A stretch of DNA of 64,000 nucleotides from Pantoea nemavictus (GTDB lineage: Bacteria; Pseudomonadota; Gammaproteobacteria; Enterobacterales; Enterobacteriaceae). The notes below the pieces were generated by a model, which was given only the letters and a program-made list of their open reading frames with translations, ran no database searches and was not told the origin of the DNA. Below are positions 15,054-24,253 of the stretch, piece after piece. The translations under genes were made by a program, and so were the position numbers. Position 1 is the first letter of the stretch; each line of letters starts with the position of its first letter. The stretch covers positions 310,001-374,000 of the forward strand of contig NZ_JBBGZW010000002.1 in the NCBI RefSeq assembly GCF_037479095.1, read 5' to 3'.

Positions 15054-17237
15054 GTGAATGTAACCATGCGTGGCAAAAAGCGTCCGATTGCGCTTTTTTT
15101 AGCGGGAATGCTAACCTCGCCGGCTTTTGCAGCTGAAACCGTAGAAAAGCTGGCTGACGATGAATCAATGATTGTCACCGCCGAGCAGGAGCTCAAACAG
15201 CAACCGGGTGTGTCCACCATCACCGCTGAAGACATCAAGAAAAATCCCCCTGTTAACGATCTCTCAGACATCATCCGCAAAATGCCGGGCGTGAACCTGA
15301 CCGGAAACGGTGCCAGCGGCAGCCGCGGCAACAACCGACAAATTGATATCCGTGGCATGGGCCCGGAGAACACCCTGGTGATGATTGACGGCGTGCCTGT
15401 CTCCTCTCGTAACTCGGTGCGCTATAGCTGGCGCGGCGAACGCGATTCTCGTGGCGACACCAACTGGGTGCCCGCAGAGATGGTCGAGCGCATTGAAGTG
15501 ATTCGTGGTCCAGCCGCTGCGCGCTACGGTTCCGGGGCGGCAGGTGGCGTGGTGAATATCATCACTAAGCGCCCTACCAACGACTGGCACGGTTCGCTGT
15601 CGCTCTATACCAGCCAGCCAGAAAATGACAAAGAGGGTGATACGCGCCGCGCCAACTTCAACCTCAGCGGTCCACTGGCCGGTGATGCGCTAACCATGCG
15701 GCTGTACGGCAACATCAACCGTACCGATGCCGATGCGTTCGATATCAACACCGCTGAAAATGGCTCCTACGCGGCAGGTCGCGAGGGCGTGCGTAACAAA
15801 GACATCAACACGGTGCTGTCGTGGAAAATCACCCCGCTGCAAATCGTTGACTTCTCTTACGGCTACAGCCGTCAGGGCAATATCTACGCCGGTGATACGC
15901 AAAACAGTAATAGCAACGCCAGCACCGGCGGCTTAGTGGAATCGCTGTATGGCGATGAGACCAACCGCATGTATCGCCAAAGCTATGGTATTGCGCATAA
16001 CGGGATTTGGGATTGGGGCACCTCGAAGCTCAACTTCAACTACGAGAAAACCAATAACACCCGCTTGCAGGAAGGTACCGCAGGCCGTACCGAAGGGATG
16101 ATCAACAGCGACACCTATGCCACCAGCCGATTAGAAAGCTATCGTGCAGGCGGTGAAATCAACTTCCCGCTGCAGCTGCTGGTTGATCAAACCGTTACTC
16201 TCGGTGCCGAGTGGAACCGCGATGAGTTGAACGATCCGGCTTCAATGCTGGCAGCTAGCGCGCCCGGTGTGAATCTGCCCGACAGCTCTGGCGATCCCTC
16301 GCAGCGCAGCAGTAAAAATAGCGCCACCCTCAGTTCACTCTTTTTTGAAGACAACATCGCCGCGACCGATAGCACCGAAGTGATTCCCGGCCTGCGATTT
16401 GATTATCACGATCAATTTGGCGCGAACTGGAGCCCGAGCCTCAACGTCTCGCAAGGCCTGGGGGAATACTTCACCTTAAAAGCCGGTATTGCACGGGTGT
16501 TTAAAGCACCCAATCTGTATCAGTCAACGCCGGGTTATCTGCTTTCAACGCGCGGCAACGGTTGCCCAATTGGCCTTAGCCGATGCTATTTATTAGGCAA
16601 TAAAGACCTTGATGCGGAAACCAGCGTCAATAAAGAGATTGGGCTGGAGTTCAGTAATGAGGGTTATGTGGCGGGCATCACCTGGTTCCGCAACGATTAT
16701 AAGAACAAGATCGTTTCTGGTACCGAACCGGTCTATTCCAGCACTAATCCAACTTACAACGTGCTGCGCTGGGAAAACGGCGGAAAGGCGATTGTTGAAG
16801 GGCTGGAAGGTAACCTAACCATCCCTTTGATTGCCGATACGCTGGAATGGCGTACCAACGCCACCTACATGTTCCGCTCTGAGAGCAAGAAAACCGGCAA
16901 TCCGCTGTCAGTGATCCCGGAATTTACCATCAACTCTCAGTTGGAGTGGCAGGCGACACAAGATCTTAGCGCCAATATCAACTGGACGCAGTATGGCCGC
17001 CAGAAACCGCGTCAGAATGTTGAGACCGTTATCGATGCCAGCAACATGACCTCGAGAGAGATCAGCCCGTATTCGGTGTTTGGTCTGAACGTCAATTACG
17101 ACATCACCAAAAATCTGCGCGCCAATGCAGGTATCAACAACCTGTTTGATAAACGCATTTACCGCGAGAATTCGGGTGCTTCAACCTACAATGAACCGGG
17201 CCGCGCTTATTATGCCGGGGTAACGATGTCGTTCTGA
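15054..17237 (+). CDS. FepA-type TonB-dependent catecholate siderophore receptor
   Basis: A 727-residue outer-membrane receptor of the FepA/PfeA/IroN type, which takes up ferric enterobactin-like catecholates. GTG 15054 is the likely start: AGGGAG lies about 9 bp before it, and it gives a signal peptide ending SPAFA. A TonB-box-like SMIVTAEQ precedes the plug domain. The plug carries the FepA hallmarks IDIRGMGPENTLVMIDG, SVRYSWRGERDSRGDTNWVP and RGPAAARYGSGAAGGVVNI. The barrel ends in Phe (VTMSF), as expected for assembly. Two cysteines (GNGCPIGLSRCYL) match the FepA loop disulfide. A Fur box lies in the promoter. No fep or ent genes adjoin it. Confidence 0.92.
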   Translation: MNVTMRGKKRPIALFLAGMLTSPAFAAETVEKLADDESMIVTAEQELKQQPGVSTITAEDIKKNPPVNDLSDIIRKMPGVNLTGNGASGSRGNNRQIDIRGMGPENTLVMIDGVPVSSRNSVRYSWRGERDSRGDTNWVPAEMVERIEVIRGPAAARYGSGAAGGVVNIITKRPTNDWHGSLSLYTSQPENDKEGDTRRANFNLSGPLAGDALTMRLYGNINRTDADAFDINTAENGSYAAGREGVRNKDINTVLSWKITPLQIVDFSYGYSRQGNIYAGDTQNSNSNASTGGLVESLYGDETNRMYRQSYGIAHNGIWDWGTSKLNFNYEKTNNTRLQEGTAGRTEGMINSDTYATSRLESYRAGGEINFPLQLLVDQTVTLGAEWNRDELNDPASMLAASAPGVNLPDSSGDPSQRSSKNSATLSSLFFEDNIAATDSTEVIPGLRFDYHDQFGANWSPSLNVSQGLGEYFTLKAGIARVFKAPNLYQSTPGYLLSTRGNGCPIGLSRCYLLGNKDLDAETSVNKEIGLEFSNEGYVAGITWFRNDYKNKIVSGTEPVYSSTNPTYNVLRWENGGKAIVEGLEGNLTIPLIADTLEWRTNATYMFRSESKKTGNPLSVIPEFTINSQLEWQATQDLSANINWTQYGRQKPRQNVETVIDASNMTSREISPYSVFGLNVNYDITKNLRANAGINNLFDKRIYRENSGASTYNEPGRAYYAGVTMSF

Positions 17238-17254
17238 TTAAGTGACAGCGTCAC

Positions 17255-18169
17255 CTAAATAAAGAACTCGCTTAACGCTTCGGCTAGCGCCTGCGGTTGC
17301 TCATCTGGGATGAAGTGACCGCAGTGCGCGATCTTAATTCCCGTGACATTTGCCGCAAACTCTCCAAGCGGCAACGCCATATCGGCAATCGAACCTTGAT
17401 CGGCGCTGATAGCCAGCAGCGGCAGCGTTAATTTGCCCCGCTCTCGCAGTAAATCCCGATTTTGTGCCGCCGACACCGTCACTTCGCGGTAAGCCGCCAT
17501 CCCCGCGCGTATGGCGCCCTTCTGCTGTAATAAACGGGTGTATTCCGCCATATCCTCATCGGTGAATACCATCGGGCTAGCCGCTTTGCGTTTCAGGAAC
17601 CATTCAAGATAAACCGTTTCGCGACCCTCAATTAAGACTTCCGGTAGATCCGGCAACAGGTGGAAGGCAAAGTGCCAGGTTTTCCACGCTTTATCCGGCG
17701 TAGCGGGCAATGCTTCCGGTAAGGTCACGCCAGGAATACCGGCATCGAGCAGCGCCAGCTTTTTCACTTGATCGCCATACAGCGTGGCATAAGGCCAGGC
17801 AACCCAGGCGCCCACATCATGCGCGGCAAGGTAGTAGCGCGAGTGGTTCAGCTGCTGCATCAAGCCCTGCACTTTCTGCGCCAGCGAGGTAGTGTCGTAG
17901 CCGCTGAGCGGTTTGTCGGAATCGCCCTGCCCGGGCAGATCCGGCGCAACAATAAAGTAGCGATCGCCCAACAGCGCCATCACCTGACGCCAGGCAAACC
18001 AGCTTTGCGGAAAACCGGCCAGCAGTAGCAGGGTTTCACCGTTTACGTTACCGCCGCTGACATAGTGCAAGCGCACGCCATCAACGGTGGCGTAATGGTG
18101 AGAAAAACCGTCGAGTGGCGCAAAGGGCTGCGTCCAACCGGGCGCGTCTTTTAATACTGAAGCTGACAT
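17255..18169 (-). CDS. Alpha/beta hydrolase, epoxide hydrolase or dehalogenase-like
   Basis: A 304-residue alpha/beta-fold hydrolase. The oxyanion segment is AGFPQSWFAWR, the nucleophile elbow LAAHDVGAWVAW has Asp118 rather than Ser, and the catalytic His is His285 in AHCGHFIPDEQP. An Asp nucleophile is typical of epoxide hydrolases and haloalkane or fluoroacetate dehalogenases, so ordinary esterase activity is unlikely. ATG 18169 is chosen because GGAGAG precedes it; the frame stays open further upstream without a ribosome site. It is convergent with the FepA-type receptor and divergent from the EamA gene. No signal peptide is seen, so it should be cytoplasmic. Confidence 0.85.
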   Translation of the reverse strand: MSASVLKDAPGWTQPFAPLDGFSHHYATVDGVRLHYVSGGNVNGETLLLLAGFPQSWFAWRQVMALLGDRYFIVAPDLPGQGDSDKPLSGYDTTSLAQKVQGLMQQLNHSRYYLAAHDVGAWVAWPYATLYGDQVKKLALLDAGIPGVTLPEALPATPDKAWKTWHFAFHLLPDLPEVLIEGRETVYLEWFLKRKAASPMVFTDEDMAEYTRLLQQKGAIRAGMAAYREVTVSAAQNRDLLRERGKLTLPLLAISADQGSIADMALPLGEFAANVTGIKIAHCGHFIPDEQPQALAEALSEFFI

Positions 18170-18259
18170 AGTGACTCTCCGCACATTTAGGAAATGATCA
18201 ATTCCTAAATAGTACATGATGATTGCGCCGCCAGGGAATCTTTCTTCAACGCGGGAGGC

Positions 18260-18279
18260 GGTCGCCATAAATGGCGACC
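18260..18279. repeat. 20-bp palindrome, copy 1 of a second small family
   Basis: GGTCGCCAT-AA-ATGGCGACC is an inverted repeat in the divergent region between the hydrolase and EamA genes. A near-identical one is at 27026-27045. Confidence 0.7.
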
Positions 18280-18339
18280 ACTACGCAGTGGGTTGTTTGC
18301 TATTCTGTGCGCGAATCTTTCTTAACAATTGTGAAACCT

Positions 18340-19257
18340 ATGCGAACATCGGATTTGTTGCGACTGCTGCTGCTGGCGGCGATTTGGGGTGCCAGTTTTT
18401 TGTTTATGCGCATTGCCGTACCGGCGTTGGGCGCGGTAAACACCGCATTTTTACGTGTGTTATGCGGCATGTTGGGTTTGTTGATTATCATGGCGGTGAT
18501 GCGTATTCCGCGTCGCTTTGTCGGCAAACTGGGCTGGGCGATGCTGTTGGGCGTGATCAACTCCGCCATTCCGTTCCTGATGTATTGTCTGGCGGCGCGC
18601 GTGCTGCCTGCCGGCTACTCCGCGATTCTCAATGCCACCACGCCGCTCATGGGCGTGCTTATCGGTGCAGCATTCTTCGACGATAAGCTGACGCTCAATA
18701 AAGTGCTGAGCATGACTGCAGGATTTGCCGGCATTATTGTCATCAGCACCACCGGCGAAGCCCACTTAAGCAGTGCGTTAATCTTCGGGATTTTGGCCTG
18801 TTTAGTGGCGACCGCCTGTTACGGCGTGGCGGGTTTTCTGGCGAAACGCTGGATCGGCGCGCGTGGCGGATTAGACGCCACCAAGGTAGCGTTTGGTAGC
18901 CAACTCGGCGCATCGCTATTTTTACTGCCGTTCTTCGCCTTCAGCGCACCGCAAACGCCTGCCGCCAGCTGGCAAATCCCGCAAGTATGGGCCTGCATTT
19001 TGGCGATTGGTTTTATCTGTACCGCCCTCGCCTACATCCTCTACTTCCGTTTGCTGGCTGATATTGGTCCGCTACGCACCTTAACCGTCACCTTTATGAT
19101 CCCGCCCTTCGGTATTTTGTGGGGCTGGTTAGTATTGGGTGAGCAGATAAATCAGGGCTTTATTGGCGGCTCGCTGCTGATTGTTTGTGCAGTGTGGCTG
19201 GTGACCAGTAATGGATTGGGCAAGCGCGCCACGCTAAAGAGCGGCGCGAATAAATAG
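18340..19257 (+). CDS. EamA/DMT family transporter
   Basis: A 305-residue inner-membrane protein with ten predicted helices in two EamA repeats, of the drug/metabolite transporter superfamily (RhaT/YdcZ-like exporters of metabolites). The first repeat starts LLRLLLLAAIWGASFLFMRIA and the second ends with GWLVLGEQINQGFIGGSLLIV, the typical EamA closing motif. I use ATG 18340; it lacks a strong ribosome site, but the 23 codons upstream are hydrophilic and include the palindrome region. The substrate is unknown. It runs convergently into the RpiR-type regulator with only 2 bp between stop codons. Confidence 0.88.
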   Translation: MRTSDLLRLLLLAAIWGASFLFMRIAVPALGAVNTAFLRVLCGMLGLLIIMAVMRIPRRFVGKLGWAMLLGVINSAIPFLMYCLAARVLPAGYSAILNATTPLMGVLIGAAFFDDKLTLNKVLSMTAGFAGIIVISTTGEAHLSSALIFGILACLVATACYGVAGFLAKRWIGARGGLDATKVAFGSQLGASLFLLPFFAFSAPQTPAASWQIPQVWACILAIGFICTALAYILYFRLLADIGPLRTLTVTFMIPPFGILWGWLVLGEQINQGFIGGSLLIVCAVWLVTSNGLGKRATLKSGANK

Positions 19258-19259
19258 GC

Positions 19260-20147
19260 TTACTTTTTCCCGCCGGGCTTCAGCGATCGATTGAGATCCT
19301 GAATGCGCTTCATGGTTTTTACCGTACGCGTTGAGGTCGCTGAAGCCACCGACAGAATCAGCATTTCCAGACACACCAGCACCGTGCCGTGCAGCGGCAT
19401 ACGTCCATTCTCGCCGCCGCGCGGCACGTTAATGATCACATCCGCCTGCTGAGCGAAAGCCGAATCAATGGCGTTCGTCAGCAAAATCACCGGCATGCCC
19501 AGCCGTTTCGCCTCTTTTAGTGCCGTGATGCCTTCACGATGCGCCGATTTCTGCGCCATCATAATTAGTACATCGCCGCGTTGTAGCGTGATCAGCTGTT
19601 CCGCCAGCGCAATACCGGAGCGATTCAGCGTCACTGCGGGAATACCAATACGGGTAAACAGCCGCGCGCTGTAATCCGCCAGAATCCCAGAGGCGTTGAT
19701 GCCAAACAGGGCAACCTGACGCGCATCAATCAGATGCGTGACCGCTTGCGCCACGGCCTGTCGATTGTGCGGCTCTGCTAACGCATCGCAGGCGCGCTTA
19801 TGGCCGCTTAATACGAAATCGATGCCCGAATTGATATCGCAAGAGAGTTCTTCCACGGTGGCGCTCATCTTCTCTTCCGAATTCATCGCCGGACCAAACC
19901 AGGCGACAAGCGTGGTTTTTAAATCACGCAAACCGGCAAATCCTAGCGCCTGAACCGCACGCACCACTGTGGCATCGGAGGTATGAGTTGCATCGGCTAT
20001 TTCCATCGCGGTGGCATCCAATATTGCCTCACGATTATCGTGGATATATCGCGCCACCGTTTGCAGACGCGTAGATAATGTCGGTGCGCGTAGCCGATAA
20101 CGTTCACCCAATATATCCACACGGCTTTTAATCCTATTTCTACTCAT
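19260..20147 (-). CDS. RpiR/MurR family transcriptional regulator with SIS domain
   Basis: A 295-residue regulator. Residues 1-85 hold the RpiR-type helix-turn-helix (ATAMEIADATHTSDATVVRAVQALGFAGLRDLK), and residues about 125-270 hold a SIS sugar-phosphate isomerase domain (RQVALFGINASGILADYSARLFTRIG, then GDVLIMMAQKSAHREG and VILLTNAIDSAFAQQADVIINVP). Such proteins sense phosphosugars. It is divergent from the siderophore receptor at 20446, but a role in iron regulation would be unusual, so its target may be distant. The basic C-terminus (RSLKPGGKK) is not typical of the domain. Confidence 0.88.
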   Translation of the reverse strand: MSRNRIKSRVDILGERYRLRAPTLSTRLQTVARYIHDNREAILDATAMEIADATHTSDATVVRAVQALGFAGLRDLKTTLVAWFGPAMNSEEKMSATVEELSCDINSGIDFVLSGHKRACDALAEPHNRQAVAQAVTHLIDARQVALFGINASGILADYSARLFTRIGIPAVTLNRSGIALAEQLITLQRGDVLIMMAQKSAHREGITALKEAKRLGMPVILLTNAIDSAFAQQADVIINVPRGGENGRMPLHGTVLVCLEMLILSVASATSTRTVKTMKRIQDLNRSLKPGGKK

Positions 20148-20407
20148 TTGTTAGCTGCACTCTGTAAAAATGAAAATAGCCGATCGGCGCGCCATCAGTT
20201 TGTAGTAAAATTGCCGTTTTAAGGGCCTTCATACTGCATAATAAGCCCACTACACCCGGACGAAAACAGATAAGCAAACATCAGTTAATTAGCTGTTATT
20301 TAACTATTTAAATCGAACTACTCCGATCGCACAAGCGCGATTACCTGCCCTAAACATGCTGTAGTATCTGCACAATCATTTCCATTTACTACTACATTCT
20401 TTCATGT

Positions 20408-20426
20408 TTGAATGATTCTCAATTGC
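20408..20426 (+). promoter_or_regulatory. Possible Fur box
   Basis: The segment around AATGATTCTCAATT, 20 bp before the receptor start, keeps much of the Fur consensus core (AATGAT-N2-TCA). The match is partial, but its place before a siderophore receptor supports it. Confidence 0.5.
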
Positions 20427-20445
20427 ATCGCACCAGGTTCCAGTA

Positions 20446-22575
20446 ATGAATAACAATAAGACGTTCGCCGTTAAATCCCAGCGTCATCCAGCCATTCTGG
20501 CGGCTATTTATGGCGTAAGCATGTGGACTTCCGCAAATAGCATGGCGGCAGAAGAAGCTAATACGTTGACCGTTTTGGCGCAGGAGAGTAATGCGCAAGG
20601 TTATAACGCCACCAGCAGCTCCGTCGGCAGCAAAACGCCCACGCCGCGTCTGAATGAGGCGCAATCCGTCAGCGTGGTGACCCAGCAGCAGCTGGAGGAT
20701 TATCAGGTATCAAACCTTGCCGAAGCGATGCGTTTTGTCAGCGGCGTCAGCGAAGGCAACACATTGGCTGGCACCGAAGATGGCTTTGTGCGGCGCGGTT
20801 TTGGCAGCAATTCAGATGGTTCGATCTACCGTGACGGCGTGCGCAGCAGCCAGGGACTGAATTTTGATGCCACCACCGAGCGGGTTGAAGTGTTGAAAGG
20901 CTCCGCATCACTGCTGTACGGGATCCAGAATCCCGGCGGCGTCATCAATGTCATCAGCAAGAAGCCGCAGTATGAGTGGCACACCAAAGTCAGCGGCAAA
21001 ACCTCAAGTGAAGGCGGCGGCGCGGGTACCGTGGATGTCACCGGTCCGCTCGGCAACGGCTTTGCCTTTCGAATGATTGCCGAAAAACAGAACCAGGATT
21101 ACTGGCGCAATTTTGGTAGCGAAAAGCACCAGCTGATCGCGCCTTCATTACAGTGGTTTGGCGAGCAAGCTAGCTTCCTGATCAGCTATGCCGATTATCA
21201 GTACGATATTCCCTACGATCGCGGCACCGCATTTATCAACGGCAAACCCATTGATATTGGCTACAAAGATCGCCTTGATGACAAAGCCAACCACGCGTGG
21301 GGCCACAACAAAACCCTCAACGCGCACTACGACTGGCAATTTAACGAGGCGTGGAGCACCCGCGTGACGCTGGGCTGGAACCAGCGCCAATACGACAACA
21401 ACGAAGTGCGCGTCACCGCGGTGAATCCCACCACGGGCGCAGTGACACGTCGTGCCGACGCCAATCGCGGCTTCAATCATAAAACCAAGTACGTTTCATG
21501 GGATTTGATCGGTTCACAGCAAGTGTTCGGCATGACGCACGATATCGTGCTGGGCACCGATTACGAAATGATCCAAACCTACCGCGCGCATCAGTACCAG
21601 GGCAAAGCCAACAACGGATTTAATTTCTACGATCCGCAATATGACATCCTCGCGCCTGTAACGAATAGCAGCACGGAAAATAGCGCTAACGCCAACAACC
21701 TTAACCGCACCCACAGCCGTTCGCTCTATGCCAAAGACAGCATCAGCCTGACCGAAAACTGGATTGCGGTGCTCGGTGGGCGTTATCAGCATTATGAACA
21801 GCGTGCTTCGAAAGGTTTCGATCCGGAGGTGCAAACCCTGGACAGCGAAGGCAACAAATTCCTGCCGCAGGCCGGTTTAATCTACAAAATCACACCTGAC
21901 GTTTCGCTCTACACCAGCGTGAGTAAATCCTTCACCCCTTCCACCGATGTGGATGACGATGGCAACGTCGGCAAACCGGAACAGGGCACCACCTGGGAAG
22001 TGGGCAGCAAATGGCAGATTTCACCCAAGCTGTTTGCTAGCGTAGCGTTGTATCGCATCAATGAGCGTGACATGTCGCTCAGCATTAACGGCACCACGCG
22101 CGCCATTAATAAAGCCCGCTCCAGCGGCGCAGAATTTGAGTTAAATGGCGAAGTGATGCCGGGCTGGGATCTCAGCGCTAACTATAGCTATGACAAGGCA
22201 AAGATTGTTGATGATGGCGTTAACTCCGACAATAACGGCAATCGCCTGCAGAACGCGCCCCGCCATTCCGGTGCGCTCTATCTGAGCCATAACCTGGCAA
22301 TCTCCGGCATTCCGGGTGATTTCCGCGTGGGCGGCGGCGCACGCTATATCGGCACGCGCGCCGGCGATCCGGAAAACAGTTTCAGCATGCCCGATTACGT
22401 GGTGGCAGATAGCTTTATTGCCTGGAACAATCAGCTGTTTGGCGAGAAAACGCAGCTCAAACTGAATCTGAATAACCTGTTTAACAAACACTATTACACC
22501 TCCAGCGGCGGCAATTTACGCGTGCGTGAAGGCGAAACCCGTAATCTGATGCTCGAGGCCAGCGTTGAATTCTGA
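20446..22575 (+). CDS. TonB-dependent siderophore receptor (FhuA/FoxA/FcuA-like)
   Basis: A 709-residue outer-membrane receptor of the hydroxamate/mixed siderophore group. The signal peptide ends around NSMAA, followed by a TonB box (NTLTVLAQ). The plug includes TPRLNEAQSVSVVTQQQLEDY, FVRRGFGSNSDGSIYRDGVRS and LKGSASLLYGIQNPGGVINVISKKP. The barrel ends LMLEASVEF with terminal Phe. The next gene, a periplasmic siderophore-binding protein, starts at or just after the stop codon, so the two form an operon. The ligand cannot be told by eye; ferrichrome- or ferrioxamine-type ligands are likeliest. A partial Fur box precedes it. Confidence 0.9.
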   Translation: MNNNKTFAVKSQRHPAILAAIYGVSMWTSANSMAAEEANTLTVLAQESNAQGYNATSSSVGSKTPTPRLNEAQSVSVVTQQQLEDYQVSNLAEAMRFVSGVSEGNTLAGTEDGFVRRGFGSNSDGSIYRDGVRSSQGLNFDATTERVEVLKGSASLLYGIQNPGGVINVISKKPQYEWHTKVSGKTSSEGGGAGTVDVTGPLGNGFAFRMIAEKQNQDYWRNFGSEKHQLIAPSLQWFGEQASFLISYADYQYDIPYDRGTAFINGKPIDIGYKDRLDDKANHAWGHNKTLNAHYDWQFNEAWSTRVTLGWNQRQYDNNEVRVTAVNPTTGAVTRRADANRGFNHKTKYVSWDLIGSQQVFGMTHDIVLGTDYEMIQTYRAHQYQGKANNGFNFYDPQYDILAPVTNSSTENSANANNLNRTHSRSLYAKDSISLTENWIAVLGGRYQHYEQRASKGFDPEVQTLDSEGNKFLPQAGLIYKITPDVSLYTSVSKSFTPSTDVDDDGNVGKPEQGTTWEVGSKWQISPKLFASVALYRINERDMSLSINGTTRAINKARSSGAEFELNGEVMPGWDLSANYSYDKAKIVDDGVNSDNNGNRLQNAPRHSGALYLSHNLAISGIPGDFRVGGGARYIGTRAGDPENSFSMPDYVVADSFIAWNNQLFGEKTQLKLNLNNLFNKHYYTSSGGNLRVREGETRNLMLEASVEF

Positions 22576-22624
22576 TGCGATTTTTTCACCAGGCGCACGA
22601 CGTGCGCCTTCCCTACTCGGCCCG

Positions 22625-23734
22625 ATGCTGCGGGTGCTGGCCTGTTTCCTGCTGCTCTTAAGCAGCGCGGCGTGGGCGAAAACTATCATCGATATCGACG
22701 GAAACCATGTGGTGATTCCCGACCATCCGCAGCGCATCGTGCTGGGTGAAAGCCGCATGTTGTATACGCTGGCGTTACTCGAACCGGGCGATCCGTTTCA
22801 ACACATTGTGGCGTGGCCGCAGGACCTGAAAAAATACGATAGCCAAACCTGGAATAGCTTTGCGCGCCAGTTCCCCCAGATGCTGAAAATTCCTTCGCTG
22901 GGTTCCGGCGGACCTAACGCCATCAATCCCGAGCAAATTCTGGCCATGAAACCGGACGTGGTGATTTTACCGAGCCTGGCGCGCTACGATGATGCCGATT
23001 TGCGCCTGGTGACCATGCTGAAAGCGGCGCATATCCCGGTGGTGAAGATCGATTTACGCGTACATTTGCTGAAAAACACCCGACGCAGCGTGGAAATTTT
23101 TGGTGAAGTATTGAATCAGCAAGCGCGGGCTCAGGCATTTAATCGCTTTTACGATCGGCATATGCAGGTGATTCGTGAACGCCTCGACCGCTATCACGGC
23201 CCGAAACCTTCGGTGCTGCTGCAGCTGCATCTTGGCCGGCGAAATGAGTGCTGCGTGACGGCGATTAACGGTAGCCTCGGTGAATTATTGAATGCAGCAG
23301 GCGGCGAAAACATTGCCAATAAAACGCAGCATGGCGTGTTTGGTCGTCTCAGCGAAGAGAGCGTTATCGCCGCGCAACCGGATTACTACATCGCGACCGG
23401 CTTTGGCGATAACGCTTCTCAGGGATTGCTCAAGTTGGGTCCTGAGGTGGCGCCCGAAACGGTGCTCAGCAGTTTCAGGCAGCTCACCGCGCAGCAAAAT
23501 GGTTTGCGCGAACTGAACGCAGTGCACAATGGTCACTCTGCAGTCATCTGGATGAACTTTTATCTCAGCCCGTGGCATATTGCCGCGACAGAGTTTATGG
23601 CGAAAACCCTCTATCCCCAGCTGTTTGCCGACGTGGAACCTGAGCAGACGCTGCAGCAGATTTTTCACGATTTTTTACCGATTCCCTTTAGCGGTACCTA
23701 TTTTACGTTAATCAGTGCCACGGATGATAAATAA
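22625..23734 (+). CDS. Periplasmic iron-siderophore (BtuF/FepB-fold) binding protein
   Basis: This exported binding protein of the ABC iron-siderophore type delivers ligand to an inner-membrane importer. ATG 22625 gives a compact signal peptide, MLRVLACFLLLLSSAAWA, and a 369-residue product. An alternative TTG at 22565, overlapping the receptor gene and preceded by GAGG, would add 20 residues; translational coupling favours it, signal-peptide form favours the ATG. The mature protein begins KTIIDIDGNHVVIPDHPQRIVLGE, typical of this fold, and continues through NPEQILAMKPDVVILPS and GSLGELLNAAGGENIA. No permease or ATPase gene follows, so it must use an importer encoded elsewhere. Confidence 0.88.
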   Translation: MLRVLACFLLLLSSAAWAKTIIDIDGNHVVIPDHPQRIVLGESRMLYTLALLEPGDPFQHIVAWPQDLKKYDSQTWNSFARQFPQMLKIPSLGSGGPNAINPEQILAMKPDVVILPSLARYDDADLRLVTMLKAAHIPVVKIDLRVHLLKNTRRSVEIFGEVLNQQARAQAFNRFYDRHMQVIRERLDRYHGPKPSVLLQLHLGRRNECCVTAINGSLGELLNAAGGENIANKTQHGVFGRLSEESVIAAQPDYYIATGFGDNASQGLLKLGPEVAPETVLSSFRQLTAQQNGLRELNAVHNGHSAVIWMNFYLSPWHIAATEFMAKTLYPQLFADVEPEQTLQQIFHDFLPIPFSGTYFTLISATDDK

Positions 23735-23851
23735 TCGCTCGCGCTGCGCTTGTGATTAACCGGAACCTCGCTAATCTTAAATTTGCAGCACGGGCATGGC
23801 GTCGAAGAGGTTATTTCCGCCATGCAACAACAACTCATGAGAGGATGTTTT

Positions 23852-24004
23852 ATGGCTGAGCATAGAGGCGGTTCCGGTAATTTCGCTGACGACAAAAAGA
23901 AAGCGTCTGATGCCGGTAAGAAAGGCGGAGAAAAAGGCGGCGGTAGTTTTAAAGACAACCCCGAGAAAGCTTCAGAAGCAGGTAAGAAAGGCGGTAAGAA
24001 GTAG
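23852..24004 (+). CDS. YciG-like KGG-repeat stress protein
   Basis: A 50-residue hydrophilic protein with repeats of the KGG/Con-10 type: KKASDAGKKGGEKGG, then PEKASEAGKKGGKK. E. coli YciG and Bacillus GsiB belong here; they are general stress, usually stationary-phase or desiccation-related, proteins. ATG 23852 follows a GAGAGGA ribosome site. It stands alone, 117 bp after the siderophore operon, and precedes a stress-type dehydrogenase in the same direction. It is too short to show any fold and is probably disordered. Confidence 0.88.
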   Translation: MAEHRGGSGNFADDKKKASDAGKKGGEKGGGSFKDNPEKASEAGKKGGKK

Positions 24005-24190
24005 ATATCGCCGCGTTAAAGAGTAAGCAACACCCTGGAAGCCCGCCTGGGCATGGATGCCCTCAGAAATATCCCATCACACATTATCCCTCTGAAAAAA
24101 TGACTGTTAATTACCTTGCGTAACTGATGCTGATTTTTAGCTTTTCGATTGACCATTTAGGGTTAATAAATCTGATTGCTCACTTTCTGA

Positions 24191-24206
24191 CGTGACAAAT
24201 ATCACA
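24191..24206 (+). promoter_or_regulatory. Probable CRP binding site
   Basis: CGTGA-CAAATA-TCACA differs from the CRP core TGTGA-N6-TCACA at one base and lies about 48 bp before the dehydrogenase start, suitable for activation by cAMP-CRP. Confidence 0.6.
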
Positions 24207-24253
24207 TTTATGCCAGGCTTTAATTATTCACTTCATGCGACAAGGAGATATAT

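Noticed and set aside
17242-17254. GTGAC/GTCAC hairpin between the FepA-type receptor and the hydrolase gene
   Set aside because: A 5-bp stem without a T-run is too weak to call a terminator.
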